From Litoribaculum gwangyangense (GTDB taxonomy: Bacteria > Bacteroidota > Bacteroidia > Flavobacteriales > Flavobacteriaceae): a stretch of 64,000 bases of DNA. The stretch lies in contig NZ_BAABJW010000003.1 in the NCBI RefSeq assembly GCF_039543505.1, positions 372,001 through 436,000 on the forward strand, written 5' to 3'. The number at the start of each line of letters is the position of its first letter. The stretch's first letter is position 1. Under the pieces are notes generated by a model, which ran no database searches, had not been told where the DNA came from, and was given only the letters and a program-made list of their open reading frames with translations. Below are positions 37,594-47,298 of the stretch, piece by piece. The position numbers and the translations under genes were made by a program.

Positions 37594-37629
37594 AAAAAAA
37601 ACGCTCACTTTTAGGTGAGCGTTTTTTTT
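37594..37629 (-). terminator. Rho-independent terminator of the gldKLMN operon
   Basis: A 7-bp GC-containing stem (CGCTCAC/GTGAGCG) is extended by eight A-T pairs with a 6-nt loop. The T-run is present on both strands, so it could act in both directions. It lies 19 bp after the gldN stop. Confidence 0.9.
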
Positions 37630-37647
37630 ATTATTTGAAATATCAAA

Positions 37648-38538
37648 TTAGTATGTCCACATATCTAATTCAAAATCTCTAATTTTATCTTTGATCCTTT
37701 CAGATTCGAGCAACTGCATTAAAGCATTTTGGGACACATACTCATTAACTGCTCGATCACCTTGCACATTTTCTTCTCTGTAAATATAACCCTGAAAGCG
37801 TCTAGCGTTTAAAAGGTGATCAAAAGAAAATGGCATAGAACTATTTTCATTGTTGAAAGATTTTGCCTCATGCAGCACCTCTCTTGCATCTGGGAAAAAC
37901 ACCCAAAATAAAGGGACTAAATCTGGTTCTTCTTCATCAATAAAGTTAACGTCAGGTGCCACTGGAGCGATACCTAGCAGTCTGTATTTCATTTCAGCTT
38001 GACGCTTATCAAAATACCAAAGTCCTTTTATACGGTACTCTCTAATATCAGCAGCAGTAATATCTCTTCTGTTAATATATTCCGGAGATAGTTCCTCCCC
38101 AGCATTTAATTGCTCAATACCTAACTCTGTAGTATCTATCTTCACTAAGGCAGCTTCAATATCTTTTAGTGTACGCTTTGTTGTAAAATAAGAGTCATCA
38201 TAAATGTTTTCTATTTTACCCTCTTTTACGGCTTTCATCAGCACGTCGTACAACGATCTTCTGTTGCTACCAATATTATTGGTATCTATTGGATAATATA
38301 GTGGAAAGTTTGCGCGCTCATCTAACACTATCCGTTCCCAAACCATTTTAGAAAACAAGATATCTCTATCGTCAACATAGCCATATTCCAATGGTTTATC
38401 ATTGTCAACTGCCCTTTGAGCTGCTGTCCTTACTCCTATTTCTTCAGGGCTTTTAGCATTTAGTATATTGGCTTGCGCGAACATACTGGATGCTGTGAAA
38501 ACAGTAGCAACGGTTAATAAAAAACTCTTTACATTCAT
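37648..38538 (-). CDS. gldN: GldN, type IX secretion and gliding component
   Basis: This 296-residue periplasmic protein has a signal peptide (about 1-22, ending MFAQA). It belongs to the GldN/PorN family, recognisable by KMVWERIVLDERANFPLYYPID near residue 65, EYRIKGLWYFDKRQAEMKYRLLGIAPV near 170 and PLFWVFFPDAREVLHEAKSFN. With GldK it forms the large periplasmic ring of the type IX secretion system under the outer membrane. It is the last gene of gldKLMN, 56 bp after gldM, and is followed by a strong terminator. Confidence 0.95.
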   Translation of the reverse strand: MNVKSFLLTVATVFTASSMFAQANILNAKSPEEIGVRTAAQRAVDNDKPLEYGYVDDRDILFSKMVWERIVLDERANFPLYYPIDTNNIGSNRRSLYDVLMKAVKEGKIENIYDDSYFTTKRTLKDIEAALVKIDTTELGIEQLNAGEELSPEYINRRDITAADIREYRIKGLWYFDKRQAEMKYRLLGIAPVAPDVNFIDEEEPDLVPLFWVFFPDAREVLHEAKSFNNENSSMPFSFDHLLNARRFQGYIYREENVQGDRAVNEYVSQNALMQLLESERIKDKIRDFELDMWTY

Positions 38539-38594
38539 AACTTAATCTTATTTTACATTTTGTACAGTAATAACTAAACGTTAAAACTTGTATT

Positions 38595-40157
38595 TTAGTT
38601 TGTTAACTCAACCAAAACTGGAGATACCTTTTTAAGTATTACGCTAACACCATTAGCTTTCGCTTCGATATCGAATATTTGTACATCAGAACCACGTTTT
38701 GCTTTGCTTAACGCTTGTTTAGCTCTACTATCCAATTTGTTTCCGTTTACATCAATTGTTGGTTGACCAGCAACTTTAAATTTAAATCCAGTAACACGTA
38801 ATGGTAATTCAAAATCGAAATCATCAAATTTTGCACCAATTGTAGAAATCTCAAGGGCGTTACGTTGCATTTTGATTGCTCCATCTTCACCTCTTACAGT
38901 TCCTGTTGGTTTTGGTAAATCTTTAATTCTGAATTTCGCATTATCGCTAACTTTTCCACCATCTGGTAACGTACCAGTAACATTAATAGTTACTTCTCTA
39001 CCTTTGATTAAAGTAGCATCCATAACATAGCTACTGCCTGAACCTCTAGATAATCCTTGTGCACTCGCGGTTACTTTGTTATCTGGGATACCAGCAAATG
39101 AAATCGTCATTGGGTTTTTAACACCACGATATACTACGTTCATTTTATCTGCAGAAATAGTTGCAGCATTTGGCTTTGCAACGGTAGCAAATGATGAGTT
39201 TACAGGAACTTCAATTTCTTCTCCTCCTTCACCAAATATTAGCTTACCTTCTATCTTGTGCTCTCCTACACCACCAGTTCCAACTTTGAGCTTTACTTTA
39301 CCATCTTCGATTGAGTATTGACCCTCAGTAAGTTTTCTTCCATCTAAAGTTAATTCAACTCTTTTTGGTTTTGTTGTCGCATCTTTACGTCCTAGTACAA
39401 TTTGTCCATCAAATTGCTCACCATTAAAGTAAGCCGATTTAGAAGTTTCCATTAAGGTCGTATAGTTGGTCATAGATACTTCACTTGAAAGTGTGCCTTG
39501 TAACATGTTTGCTAATACTTCAGACTCAGTCGTTTTAATATCAGCTTGCATTTGCGTCATTTTTGTTAGAGAAGCCACTAAAGGGAATCCTTTGAAATGG
39601 TAATCTAACCAGTCTATTTTAATACCGTCTCTGTTAATTTCTTTTTCAGTACTGAATTTTTCTTGAACATCCTTAACGATACTTTCCATACCTTTTTCAT
39701 CTTTCAACAAATTGACAACGCCGTCTCTAAAAGAATTTATTTGATTTAAAAATTCTTGTCCTTCAGGCTTAATTTTGTCTCCCTTAAAGAAATTTTGATC
39801 CAGGTAATCTCCCTTGTCCATGATTTCATAATCGGTAGGGTTGTCAACGGTAGCTGTCATTTTTCCTTTTAGTTCCTCCAAATAAGCATCAAACTTGTGG
39901 GCCAAATCATCAATTTGATCTGCTTTGGATTTTAAAGGTGCATACTTTTCTGGTTGATCTGCAGCTTTTTGGTCTAAACTTGCTACAAAATTTTGATTTC
40001 TCTGCTCTGTAGCTTGGTTAGATTCTGTAAGCTTTTCGTTCATTAATCCGAAGGCTGAAAGCACTTCTTTTGACATATTTAAAGCTAGCATCGCTATAAA
40101 TATTAAATACATCAGATTAATCATTTTCTGTCTGGGTGATAGTTTTCCTCCTGCCAT
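38595..40157 (-). CDS. gldM: GldM, type IX secretion and gliding motor shaft
   Basis: This 520-residue protein has one N-terminal membrane helix (KMINLMYLIFIAMLALNMS, about residues 11-29) and a long periplasmic part of four domains. The start MAGGKLSPRQKMINLMYL is characteristic. GldM dimers span the periplasm from the GldL motor to the GldKN ring and transmit rotation powered by the proton gradient. The length matches the family. It lies 56 bp after gldL and 56 bp before gldN. Confidence 0.96.
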   Translation of the reverse strand: MAGGKLSPRQKMINLMYLIFIAMLALNMSKEVLSAFGLMNEKLTESNQATEQRNQNFVASLDQKAADQPEKYAPLKSKADQIDDLAHKFDAYLEELKGKMTATVDNPTDYEIMDKGDYLDQNFFKGDKIKPEGQEFLNQINSFRDGVVNLLKDEKGMESIVKDVQEKFSTEKEINRDGIKIDWLDYHFKGFPLVASLTKMTQMQADIKTTESEVLANMLQGTLSSEVSMTNYTTLMETSKSAYFNGEQFDGQIVLGRKDATTKPKRVELTLDGRKLTEGQYSIEDGKVKLKVGTGGVGEHKIEGKLIFGEGGEEIEVPVNSSFATVAKPNAATISADKMNVVYRGVKNPMTISFAGIPDNKVTASAQGLSRGSGSSYVMDATLIKGREVTINVTGTLPDGGKVSDNAKFRIKDLPKPTGTVRGEDGAIKMQRNALEISTIGAKFDDFDFELPLRVTGFKFKVAGQPTIDVNGNKLDSRAKQALSKAKRGSDVQIFDIEAKANGVSVILKKVSPVLVELTN

Positions 40158-40213
40158 GTGTAATTAGGTTTTTGGTTAATTAATAGTAATTTGGGAATTA
40201 AAAAACTTCCTAA

Positions 40214-40852
40214 TTAATTTCTGTTCATTGCAGAAAGCATACCACCATATACACCATTTAATGATGATAGGTTAGATGCTAAAGATTGCATTTGCTCTTT
40301 AAGTTTGCCAGCATTTTCAATAGATTCTTCATTGATAGTAGCTTGCTTGTTGATGCTTTCTAATTGCACTTTATATAAGCTATTTAACGATTCCATTTGA
40401 GCTGCAGCTAATGATAATTCCTCACCATATTTCTTACTTGCTTCAATTGAATCAACTGTTGAAGACATATTTTTGGCAGCACCTTCAAAATTTTTGATAC
40501 TGTCTCCCAAACTTGCAATTAATTCACCATCAATCTTAGCTTCTTTTAATAATTCGTCTAATTTTTTAGATAGTAAACCTTGAGCATCTTCTTTTCCTTC
40601 TTTTTTACTTGATTGTCCACCAGCCAATTCTGGATATACTAATGACCAATCTAATTCATCATCAACAGGTTCGAATGCTGATAGTGCAAAAATAATTGCT
40701 TCTGTTACAAGACCAATGGTTAACATAACGTTACCGGTTAGTGGTCCAATTTCAAAGTGAATAATTTTGAATAGAGCTCCAACGATTACAATTGCTGCTC
40801 CTAATCCGTAAGCCATATTCATGAACTTTTTACTTGCTTTTGACTTTGCCAT
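40214..40852 (-). CDS. gldL: GldL, type IX secretion and gliding motor stator
   Basis: This 212-residue cytoplasmic-membrane protein has two N-terminal helices (MNMAYGLGAAIVIVGALFKIIHF and GNVMLTIGLVTEAIIFALSAF). A long cytoplasmic helical region with coiled-coil character follows (about 85-205). Five GldL around two GldM helices form the proton-driven motor. The conserved Glu in the second helix, in LVTEAIIFALSAFEP, is thought to take part in proton passage. It lies between gldK (86-bp gap) and gldM. Confidence 0.96.
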   Translation of the reverse strand: MAKSKASKKFMNMAYGLGAAIVIVGALFKIIHFEIGPLTGNVMLTIGLVTEAIIFALSAFEPVDDELDWSLVYPELAGGQSSKKEGKEDAQGLLSKKLDELLKEAKIDGELIASLGDSIKNFEGAAKNMSSTVDSIEASKKYGEELSLAAAQMESLNSLYKVQLESINKQATINEESIENAGKLKEQMQSLASNLSSLNGVYGGMLSAMNRN

Positions 40853-40938
40853 AATTTTCGATTTTTAATTTAAGTAGGTATACTTAAGTAGGTTAATTAA
40901 TAGTTATTATTATTGATTTGATTTAATTCTAAATTTAT

Positions 40939-42306
40939 TTATTGTCCGTTCTTAGTTACTTGAGTCCCCATGTAATCTTGAACAGTTCTGAAGCCTATAT
41001 AACTTCTTGCTGAATCTGCATATTCATAATCTCTTGAACTTACTTGTAAGAAATACGCAACATCTTTCCATGAACCACCTCTTACAATTTTACGTTGGTT
41101 ATCATCATCGTTAACACTTGGATTAATTGTTGATGTGAATTCATAAGCTGAAGGATCATAAGAGGCATTTACCCATTCTGATACATTACCAGCCATGTTA
41201 TATAAGTTATAATCATTAGGTTCATATGATTTGGCTTCAACTGTATACAGTGCTTGGTCTGCGGCATAATCACCTCTTACAGGTTTAAAGTTCGCCATAA
41301 AGCAACCCCTATCACTTTTTGTGTATGGTCCGCCCCATGGATACGTTGCAGCTTGCAGGCCACCTCTTGCAGCATATTCCCATTCGGCCTCTGAGGGCAA
41401 TCTGAAAGTATTTACCATAGCGGCTCCTTTTTTGGATTTTTGATATGAATTTTTGTTAATAGTTCTCCACTCACAAAATGCCTTCGCTTGTTTCCAAGTT
41501 ACCCCCACAACTGGGTAATCACTATATGCATCATGCCAGAAATAATCGTTATGCATGGGTTCGTTGTAAGAATAGGCGAAATCCCTAATCCATACAGTTG
41601 TGTCTGGATATACTTCAATTTCTTCTTTTTTGATGGCGTCTTTACGACTTAAACCTCTATTTCTAGCTGCTTCCTGAATATCCATGTAGCTGTACTGAAA
41701 TTTGAACTTTTTAACATCCCAAGTACGTTGACCGTTATAGGATTCTTCCAAAGGTAAGTACATAGTATCCATAACTTCGGTATAATATTCATCTGGATAT
41801 TCAGAGGTATCAAAAACTAAATCAATGTCCTTGTTTAACTTTCTACCTTCATATCCTGTTGGACCTAAACCAGTGTAGTTTTCAAACATATACTTTTCGT
41901 AAACAGACATATTAGCTGTATCAGCATCTTTAAATGCGTACTCACCTATACCTCCATCATCTGGAACTTTGCCAACTTCATCGGCTAAAATGGCTAATTT
42001 CATTCTGACAATAGAATCTCTTACCCAATTAACGAATTGACGGTATTCACTGTTTGTTATTTCGGTAGCGTCCATATAAAAGGCTCGAACAGTAACTGTT
42101 TTGGAAGGTGCATCGTGCACTCCTGCCAAATCATCATCTGCTTTACCCATTATAAATGCACCACCTGGAATAAGTTCCATACCGTATGGCTTTTCTGGGT
42201 GCCATTTTTTTCCTTTAACACCAACTAGCTCGCCTCTATCTTTAGAGCCGCAACTAGACATAATTGCTAATACTGTGGTTAATAAAATAAACTTCTTCAT
42301 ATCCAT
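40939..42306 (-). CDS. gldK: GldK lipoprotein, type IX secretion ring
   Basis: This 455-residue outer-membrane lipoprotein (lipobox AIMSSC) has an FGE-sulfatase fold: PGGAFIMGKADDD, ATEITNSEYRQFV, FRLPSEAEWEYAARGG, NMAGNVSEWV and RGGSWKDV..GFRTV. The cysteine pair needed for formylglycine generation is missing from the RGGSWKDVAYFLQVSSRD region, so it is a structural protein and not the maturase for the PUL sulfatases. It forms a ring with GldN. It is the first gene of gldKLMN, with a good promoter upstream. The start could also be the Met two codons later (MKKFILL). Confidence 0.95.
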   Translation of the reverse strand: MDMKKFILLTTVLAIMSSCGSKDRGELVGVKGKKWHPEKPYGMELIPGGAFIMGKADDDLAGVHDAPSKTVTVRAFYMDATEITNSEYRQFVNWVRDSIVRMKLAILADEVGKVPDDGGIGEYAFKDADTANMSVYEKYMFENYTGLGPTGYEGRKLNKDIDLVFDTSEYPDEYYTEVMDTMYLPLEESYNGQRTWDVKKFKFQYSYMDIQEAARNRGLSRKDAIKKEEIEVYPDTTVWIRDFAYSYNEPMHNDYFWHDAYSDYPVVGVTWKQAKAFCEWRTINKNSYQKSKKGAAMVNTFRLPSEAEWEYAARGGLQAATYPWGGPYTKSDRGCFMANFKPVRGDYAADQALYTVEAKSYEPNDYNLYNMAGNVSEWVNASYDPSAYEFTSTINPSVNDDDNQRKIVRGGSWKDVAYFLQVSSRDYEYADSARSYIGFRTVQDYMGTQVTKNGQ

Positions 42307-42348
42307 AGAAAACTCGAGGTTAATTATTTAAGCTTCAATTTGAGAGCG

Positions 42349-42379
42349 TAAACATATTTATATATTTTTTAAAAAACAA
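42349..42379 (-). promoter_or_regulatory. Promoter of the gldKLMN operon
   Basis: On the minus strand, TTG at 42377-42379 and TATGTTTA at 42349-42356 are separated by exactly 20 bp. This fits the Bacteroidetes -33/-7 promoter with one mismatch in TAnnTTTG. Transcription would begin about 40 nt upstream of gldK. Confidence 0.6.
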
Positions 42380-42459
42380 CTTTTTATCTAAAAAATTTAC
42401 ATTTCATCGTAAAAAAAATACATTTTACCGATGAAATCAACTATTTGACCATACTTTGT

Positions 42460-43629
42460 CTATAACACACAATTCTTTTGAAATGCTTTATACCAACGGT
42501 CTGGCACCTTATTATTACAGGCATCCAGGTAATCTTGATGCATGCAAGGTAATAACGTGTGTCTTTTTAATTTATTATTAACTTCTGATAAAAAAGGTAT
42601 TTCAATCCACCATCTACCAGTTTTATTACTTTTATAAAAGACCAATTCCTCTGATTCCACCAATGTTATAAACTTTTGATAATTCTTGTCATCTGAAAAA
42701 TCATCATCTTTTACTCTAAAATTAACCCCTTCAATAAAATACCAAATCATTTGAGAAATTAACATAGCTGTCAATTCATCATCCTTAGATGGCTTGTATT
42801 CATAAATTCCAAATGAAGTTACCTTATTACTTATTCCCGCATAACGTGATATAGCACAAATTTCTTTTCCATCTAAACCGTTAGGAGAATATTTTTGTTT
42901 TAAACTAACCTCAGCACCTTTTACCGATGTTAAATCTACAGTTACAATATTGGCATCTCGCATTACAGGCTCTACTATGGTAATATCTTTTGAAACTTGC
43001 CCTAACCTGTAGGATTCAAAATATAAACTATCCATTAAATCTATTTCTTCTTGGGAATTGAAATATGTTTGATAACCAATAGTTGCATAATTAAAAAGGT
43101 TATAGGGCTGGTCTAAAATTATTTTGCCAACAAAACTATTGTTTTTGATAGGTTTTGTTGAATCTCCTAAATTAAATTTAGCATCTACATTAACTATATT
43201 AACCATGGGTATTAATCCATCATAAGCCCTGTAATTTGCATAAGTAAGATCTTGGGAACCACCCAAAATAATAGGAATTATATTTTTTTTCACCAAAATA
43301 TTTATGGCTTCCTTTAGAGCAAAATAGGTATCTTCAACACTTTCTCCTTTATTGATATCGCCCAAATCTGCAATGGTTACATTCCAACTTCCAGGAAAAA
43401 GGCCGTAAAAAGCTTTTCTTATTTCATCTAAATCAAAACTTTCACCTATATAATTTACATCATTTCGGTTCTCAAGAACTCCAATAATAGCTATTTTAAC
43501 ACCATCCAAATCGGGTATTCCATACTGTGAAGAATGAATTTTAAGTTTTCTTCCCAAAGTTTGTGTTGAAAGCAGCTCATTATGAGCCAAGACCAAATCT
43601 GAAACTGGAGTTAAAAAATTAAAGTTCAT
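42460..43629 (-). CDS. Arginase/formimidoylglutamase-fold protein lacking metal ligands
   Basis: The protein has 389 residues from the Met of MNFNFLTPVSD; an upstream in-frame start at 43674 adds 15 hydrophobic residues. The ureohydrolase fold shows in IAIIGV, IIPIILGGSQDLTY and VNIVNVDAKFN. The manganese ligands of the family are largely lost. GGGHD has become GGSQD (123-127), DAHxD has become DAKFN (149-153), and SxDxDxxDP has become TVDLTSVKG. It is therefore probably a pseudoenzyme. It lies between topA and gldK on the same strand, a placement I recall from other Flavobacteria, which hints at a link to gliding or secretion. A possible -7 element (GATATTTG on the minus strand) lies just upstream. 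Confidence 0.75.
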   Translation of the reverse strand: MNFNFLTPVSDLVLAHNELLSTQTLGRKLKIHSSQYGIPDLDGVKIAIIGVLENRNDVNYIGESFDLDEIRKAFYGLFPGSWNVTIADLGDINKGESVEDTYFALKEAINILVKKNIIPIILGGSQDLTYANYRAYDGLIPMVNIVNVDAKFNLGDSTKPIKNNSFVGKIILDQPYNLFNYATIGYQTYFNSQEEIDLMDSLYFESYRLGQVSKDITIVEPVMRDANIVTVDLTSVKGAEVSLKQKYSPNGLDGKEICAISRYAGISNKVTSFGIYEYKPSKDDELTAMLISQMIWYFIEGVNFRVKDDDFSDDKNYQKFITLVESEELVFYKSNKTGRWWIEIPFLSEVNNKLKRHTLLPCMHQDYLDACNNKVPDRWYKAFQKNCVL

Positions 43630-43798
43630 CAATAATAAAGTAAGTGTCTGTATTAAAAAATTGATAACACACAAATATCAATAGAATAAATGAGTTTTTT
43701 ACAAGCTTTATGTTAAAAATAATCGTTGAAATACAAATATTCATTAAATTAATATTTGAATAATTGCGAATTTTGAATATCAACGATAAAATAGGAAA

Positions 43799-46297
43799 TT
43801 ATTTCTTTTTGGTTGTTTTCTTTTTCGGAGATACTTTTTTCTTGGTCGCTTTGGCTTCGATTAAAGCTTTTACATTTTCCAAGGTCATTTTTGAGACATC
43901 AACGGTTTTTGCTAATTCTATTTTAGTTTTTCCTTTTATAATATTGTGCCTTCCCCAACGTGCCTTTTCAATACGAATCCCTTCATCTTTCCAATTATGG
44001 ACAACTTTATCTTTTTCCTTTTGAAGTTTATCTTCTATCAATTCAACGATATCATCATCAGACAAATTATCCCAATCATACTTTTTACTAACGTTGATGA
44101 ACATGTTATTCCATTTGATAAATGGTCCAAAGCGTCCTTTTCCTTTTTGTACAGGTAAATTTTGATACATATATATAGGAGCATCTGCTTTTTGCTTTTC
44201 CTTGATTAAAACAACGGCGTCCTCGAGTTCTACACTCATAGGGTCCACACCTTTTGGTAAGGATACAAAAGAATCACCAAATTTCACATAAGGACCAAAA
44301 CGCCCATTATTCACCTCAACTTGTTCTCCTTTATATTCACCTAAAGCTTTTGGAAGTTTAAATAAATCCATTGCCTCTTCATAGGTTATGGTGTTTAATT
44401 GTTGATCGGGACTTAAACTTGCAAATTGTGGTTTTTCTTCATCATCAACCGTTCCTATTTGTACCATGGGTCCAAATTTCCCTAAACGCACACTCACTTG
44501 TTTTCCGGTTTTCGGATCGGTTCCTAAGACACGTTCGCCAGATTCCCTATCAGCATTTTCCTTAACGTCTTCAACTGTTGGATGAAAATCTTTATAGAAA
44601 GATTTCATCATTTTGGTCCAATCTTCATTCCCGTCAGCTATTTCATCGAAATCGGCTTCTACTTTAGCAGTAAAGTTATAATCCAATATTTGTTCAAAAT
44701 GATTCACTAAAAAATCGGTAACAATCATACCCACATCTGTTGGTATTAATTTTCCTTTATCCGAACCTGTTTTCTCGGTTAACTTTTTACTTTTAATCTC
44801 ACTTCTTTGTAAGATTAATTGTTTATAATCACGTTCCTCACCTTCATTAGAGCCTTTTTCAACGTAATTTCTATTTTGAATGGTTGAAATGGTTGGCGCA
44901 TAAGTTGACGGACGTCCAATACCCAATTCCTCCAGTTTTTTTACCAACGAAGCTTCGGTATATCTTGATGGTGGTCGTGTATAACGCTCTGTAGCAGTAA
45001 TGTATTTATTTTGAAGTTTTTCGCCAATTTTTAAATCTGGAAGAATTCCTTCTTGCTCTACATCTTCATCATCAGTTCCTTCTAAATACACCTTTAAAAA
45101 TCCATCAAAAGTGATGATTTCTCCATTGGCAACAAACTCTTCTTCAACTTTACTAGAAGCAATTACTTGAATTTTTAAACTGGTACGTTCCAACTCAGCA
45201 TCACTCATTTGGGAGGCAATAGCACGTTTCCAAATCAAATCGTACAATCTAGCTTGATCTCTATCAATATCAACCGAATGCAATGAAAAATCTGTTGGAC
45301 GGATGGCCTCATGAGCTTCTTGAGCTCCCTTACTTTTACCTTTATAATTTTGGGGTTTACTATATTTTGTGCCGAATGCAGACATAATCTCTGATTTCGC
45401 ACCATTTCTTGCCTCTTCGGATAGATTAACACTATCGGTTCTCATATAGGTAATTAGTCCCGATTCATACAAGCGTTGGGCATTACTCATAGTCCTACTC
45501 ACCGAAAACCCAAGTTTTCGGGATGCTTCCTGTTGTAACGTTGATGTTGTAAAAGGCGCTGCGGATGATTTTTTTGCAGGCTTTTTCTCTAAAGTTGATA
45601 CTTGATATCCAGCACCTATATTTTTATTAAGAAACTCTAAAGCCTCTTTTTCGGAATTAAAATTCTTCGGAAGTTTTGCTTTGAAGGTTTGCCTATTTTC
45701 GTTTGAAAATTCCGCATCTATTCTGAAAGACACTACAGGTGTGAATTCTTGTATTTCACGTTCTTTTTCAACAATTAAACGCACAGAAACCGATTGAACC
45801 CGACCAGCGGATAAACCACCTTTTACTTTTCGCCATAAAACCGGAGACAGTTCGTACCCCACAATTCTATCTAATACCCGACGTGCTTGTTGCGCATCCA
45901 CCAAATCGTAATCGATACCTCTCGGGTTTTCAATGGCCTTTTGAATAGCCGATTTGGTGATTTCATGAAAAACAATACGCTTAGTTTTATTTTTATCCAA
46001 TTTTAAAGTTTCTGCTAAATGCCAAGCAATAGCCTCTCCTTCTCGATCTTCATCACTCGCCAACCAAACCATGTCGGCATTTTTAGCTAATTCTTTTAGT
46101 TTTTTTACAACCTCCTTTTTGTCTTTTGAGACTTCATATTTTGGTTTAAAATCGCCATCAACATCAACCCCTAATTCCTTGGAAGGCAAATCGGAAATAT
46201 GCCCGAAACTAGATTCTACTTTAAAATCTTTTCCTAGAAATTTTTCAATGGTTTTTGCTTTTGCTGGCGACTCTACTATTACTAAATTCTTAGCCAT
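43799..46297 (-). CDS. topA: DNA topoisomerase I
   Basis: This 832-residue type IA topoisomerase relaxes negative supercoils. The Toprim domain starts at NLVIVESPAKAKTIEKFLG and has the metal-binding DEDREGEAIAWHL (about 81-93). The catalytic Tyr is in YESGLITYMRTDS near residue 297. The C-terminus has several topoisomerase-type repeat modules (KTGKQVSVRLGKFGPMVQIG, NNGRFGPYVKFG, GKGRFGPFIKWN) rather than Cys4 zinc fingers. It ends in a Lys-rich tail (KKKVSPKKKTTKKK), common in Bacteroidetes. A promoter lies immediately upstream. Confidence 0.97.
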   Translation of the reverse strand: MAKNLVIVESPAKAKTIEKFLGKDFKVESSFGHISDLPSKELGVDVDGDFKPKYEVSKDKKEVVKKLKELAKNADMVWLASDEDREGEAIAWHLAETLKLDKNKTKRIVFHEITKSAIQKAIENPRGIDYDLVDAQQARRVLDRIVGYELSPVLWRKVKGGLSAGRVQSVSVRLIVEKEREIQEFTPVVSFRIDAEFSNENRQTFKAKLPKNFNSEKEALEFLNKNIGAGYQVSTLEKKPAKKSSAAPFTTSTLQQEASRKLGFSVSRTMSNAQRLYESGLITYMRTDSVNLSEEARNGAKSEIMSAFGTKYSKPQNYKGKSKGAQEAHEAIRPTDFSLHSVDIDRDQARLYDLIWKRAIASQMSDAELERTSLKIQVIASSKVEEEFVANGEIITFDGFLKVYLEGTDDEDVEQEGILPDLKIGEKLQNKYITATERYTRPPSRYTEASLVKKLEELGIGRPSTYAPTISTIQNRNYVEKGSNEGEERDYKQLILQRSEIKSKKLTEKTGSDKGKLIPTDVGMIVTDFLVNHFEQILDYNFTAKVEADFDEIADGNEDWTKMMKSFYKDFHPTVEDVKENADRESGERVLGTDPKTGKQVSVRLGKFGPMVQIGTVDDEEKPQFASLSPDQQLNTITYEEAMDLFKLPKALGEYKGEQVEVNNGRFGPYVKFGDSFVSLPKGVDPMSVELEDAVVLIKEKQKADAPIYMYQNLPVQKGKGRFGPFIKWNNMFINVSKKYDWDNLSDDDIVELIEDKLQKEKDKVVHNWKDEGIRIEKARWGRHNIIKGKTKIELAKTVDVSKMTLENVKALIEAKATKKKVSPKKKTTKKK

Positions 46298-46316
46298 ACT
46301 ACATTTTTTGAAGGTA

Positions 46317-46324
46317 CAAATGTA
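46317..46324 (-). promoter_or_regulatory. -7 promoter element of topA
   Basis: On the minus strand TACATTTG matches TAnnTTTG exactly and lies 19 bp upstream of the topA ATG. It implies a 5' leader of only about 15 nt. Confidence 0.6.
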
Positions 46325-46380
46325 TATGAAAAAAAGTTTAACTTCCTAATTTTATAAACTATCTCTTTTTTTTTCAAATG

Positions 46381-46419
46381 AAAAAAGCCTGCATTTTCTA
46401 TTTGAAACACAGGCTTTTT
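46381..46419 (-). terminator. Rho-independent terminator after the membrane-protein gene
   Basis: On the minus strand an 11-bp stem (AAAAAGCCTG/CAGGCTTTTT) with an 18-nt loop ends in a T-run. It lies 20 bp after the stop codon of the gene at 46439-47221 and just upstream of the topA promoter. Confidence 0.75.
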
Positions 46420-46438
46420 AATATATAAAATTTAACAA

Positions 46439-47221
46439 TTATTCTGGTGTTGCTCCTATTTCATCAATGGCCGTGGGTTCGTCAAAACCTATTACATTTT
46501 TATAAATTAAATAAGTAGGATGATAAACGAAAGCAGCTGTAAATAAAACCCCTACAAAACACAAAATAAAACCTATAATTTGCGCCAATAAAGATGATAC
46601 TATAATCAATCCAAAGGAAATAAGCCATTTTTTATTACCAAGTTTAAAACTTGCCTTTACCATATCTCCCACACTTAATTCTGGGTTAAATGCAAAAAAT
46701 AAACTAAAATAAGATAATGGTACAATCGCATAAATTAAAGGAATGTAACATAGAAGTGCTGCAGGAATGGCAATTAAAATTGAGATTAACATCAACATGA
46801 ATGCTTTACTCAAGTATTTTCCTTTAACAAAGTAAAAGAAATCTGAAGTTGTTACCTGCTCGTTGTAATCTAATCTTTTCATAATTCTGTAAAAACCTGC
46901 ATTCAATGCTACTGAAATAGCGCCCAAAACAAAGATGCCCACGACGATAAACAAAATGTATAATAAAGACATACTAGCAAAAAAGGCATTGAATGCATCC
47001 GAGTCATTGTAACCACTTTCTTCTTGTGCGATTATCAATCCTATAAATGGAATATAAAACATAATAATTAATGGCAACATTACAATAAAAGTGAACAATT
47101 GTAATAAAAACCCTTGAAGCCATGTTTTTTTGAACAACTCGATGGATTCACTAAAAATAGTTCCGAAATCCAGTTCTTTTGCGCGTTCTATTTTTTCTTG
47201 TAAAGTATTCATTACATTCAT
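46439..47221 (-). CDS. Multi-pass membrane protein of unknown function
   Basis: This 260-residue protein has about six membrane helices, for example GFLLQLFTFIVMLPLIIMFYI, LLYILFIVVGIFVLGAISVAL, AFMLMLISILIAIPAALL and IIGFILCFVGVLFTAAFV. A cytoplasmic amphipathic N-terminus precedes them. The pattern resembles uncharacterised DUF975/DUF4013-like or glycerophosphodiesterase-membrane-domain proteins, with no catalytic motif. The start could be the Met three codons later (MNTLQEKIERAKELD). It is transcribed alone, divergent from miaB. Confidence 0.7.
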   Translation of the reverse strand: MNVMNTLQEKIERAKELDFGTIFSESIELFKKTWLQGFLLQLFTFIVMLPLIIMFYIPFIGLIIAQEESGYNDSDAFNAFFASMSLLYILFIVVGIFVLGAISVALNAGFYRIMKRLDYNEQVTTSDFFYFVKGKYLSKAFMLMLISILIAIPAALLCYIPLIYAIVPLSYFSLFFAFNPELSVGDMVKASFKLGNKKWLISFGLIIVSSLLAQIIGFILCFVGVLFTAAFVYHPTYLIYKNVIGFDEPTAIDEIGATPE

Positions 47222-47298
47222 TTTTAGACTGATTATTGTTTCTAGTTCATAAATGTAATAGATTTTTTTAAAACCGTTAAAAATTATCGCAAATAAAA

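Noticed and set aside
40939..42306. GldK as the maturase of the PUL sulfatases, because it has the FGE-sulfatase fold
   Set aside because: The cysteines needed for formylglycine generation are absent, and the gene is the first of gldKLMN.
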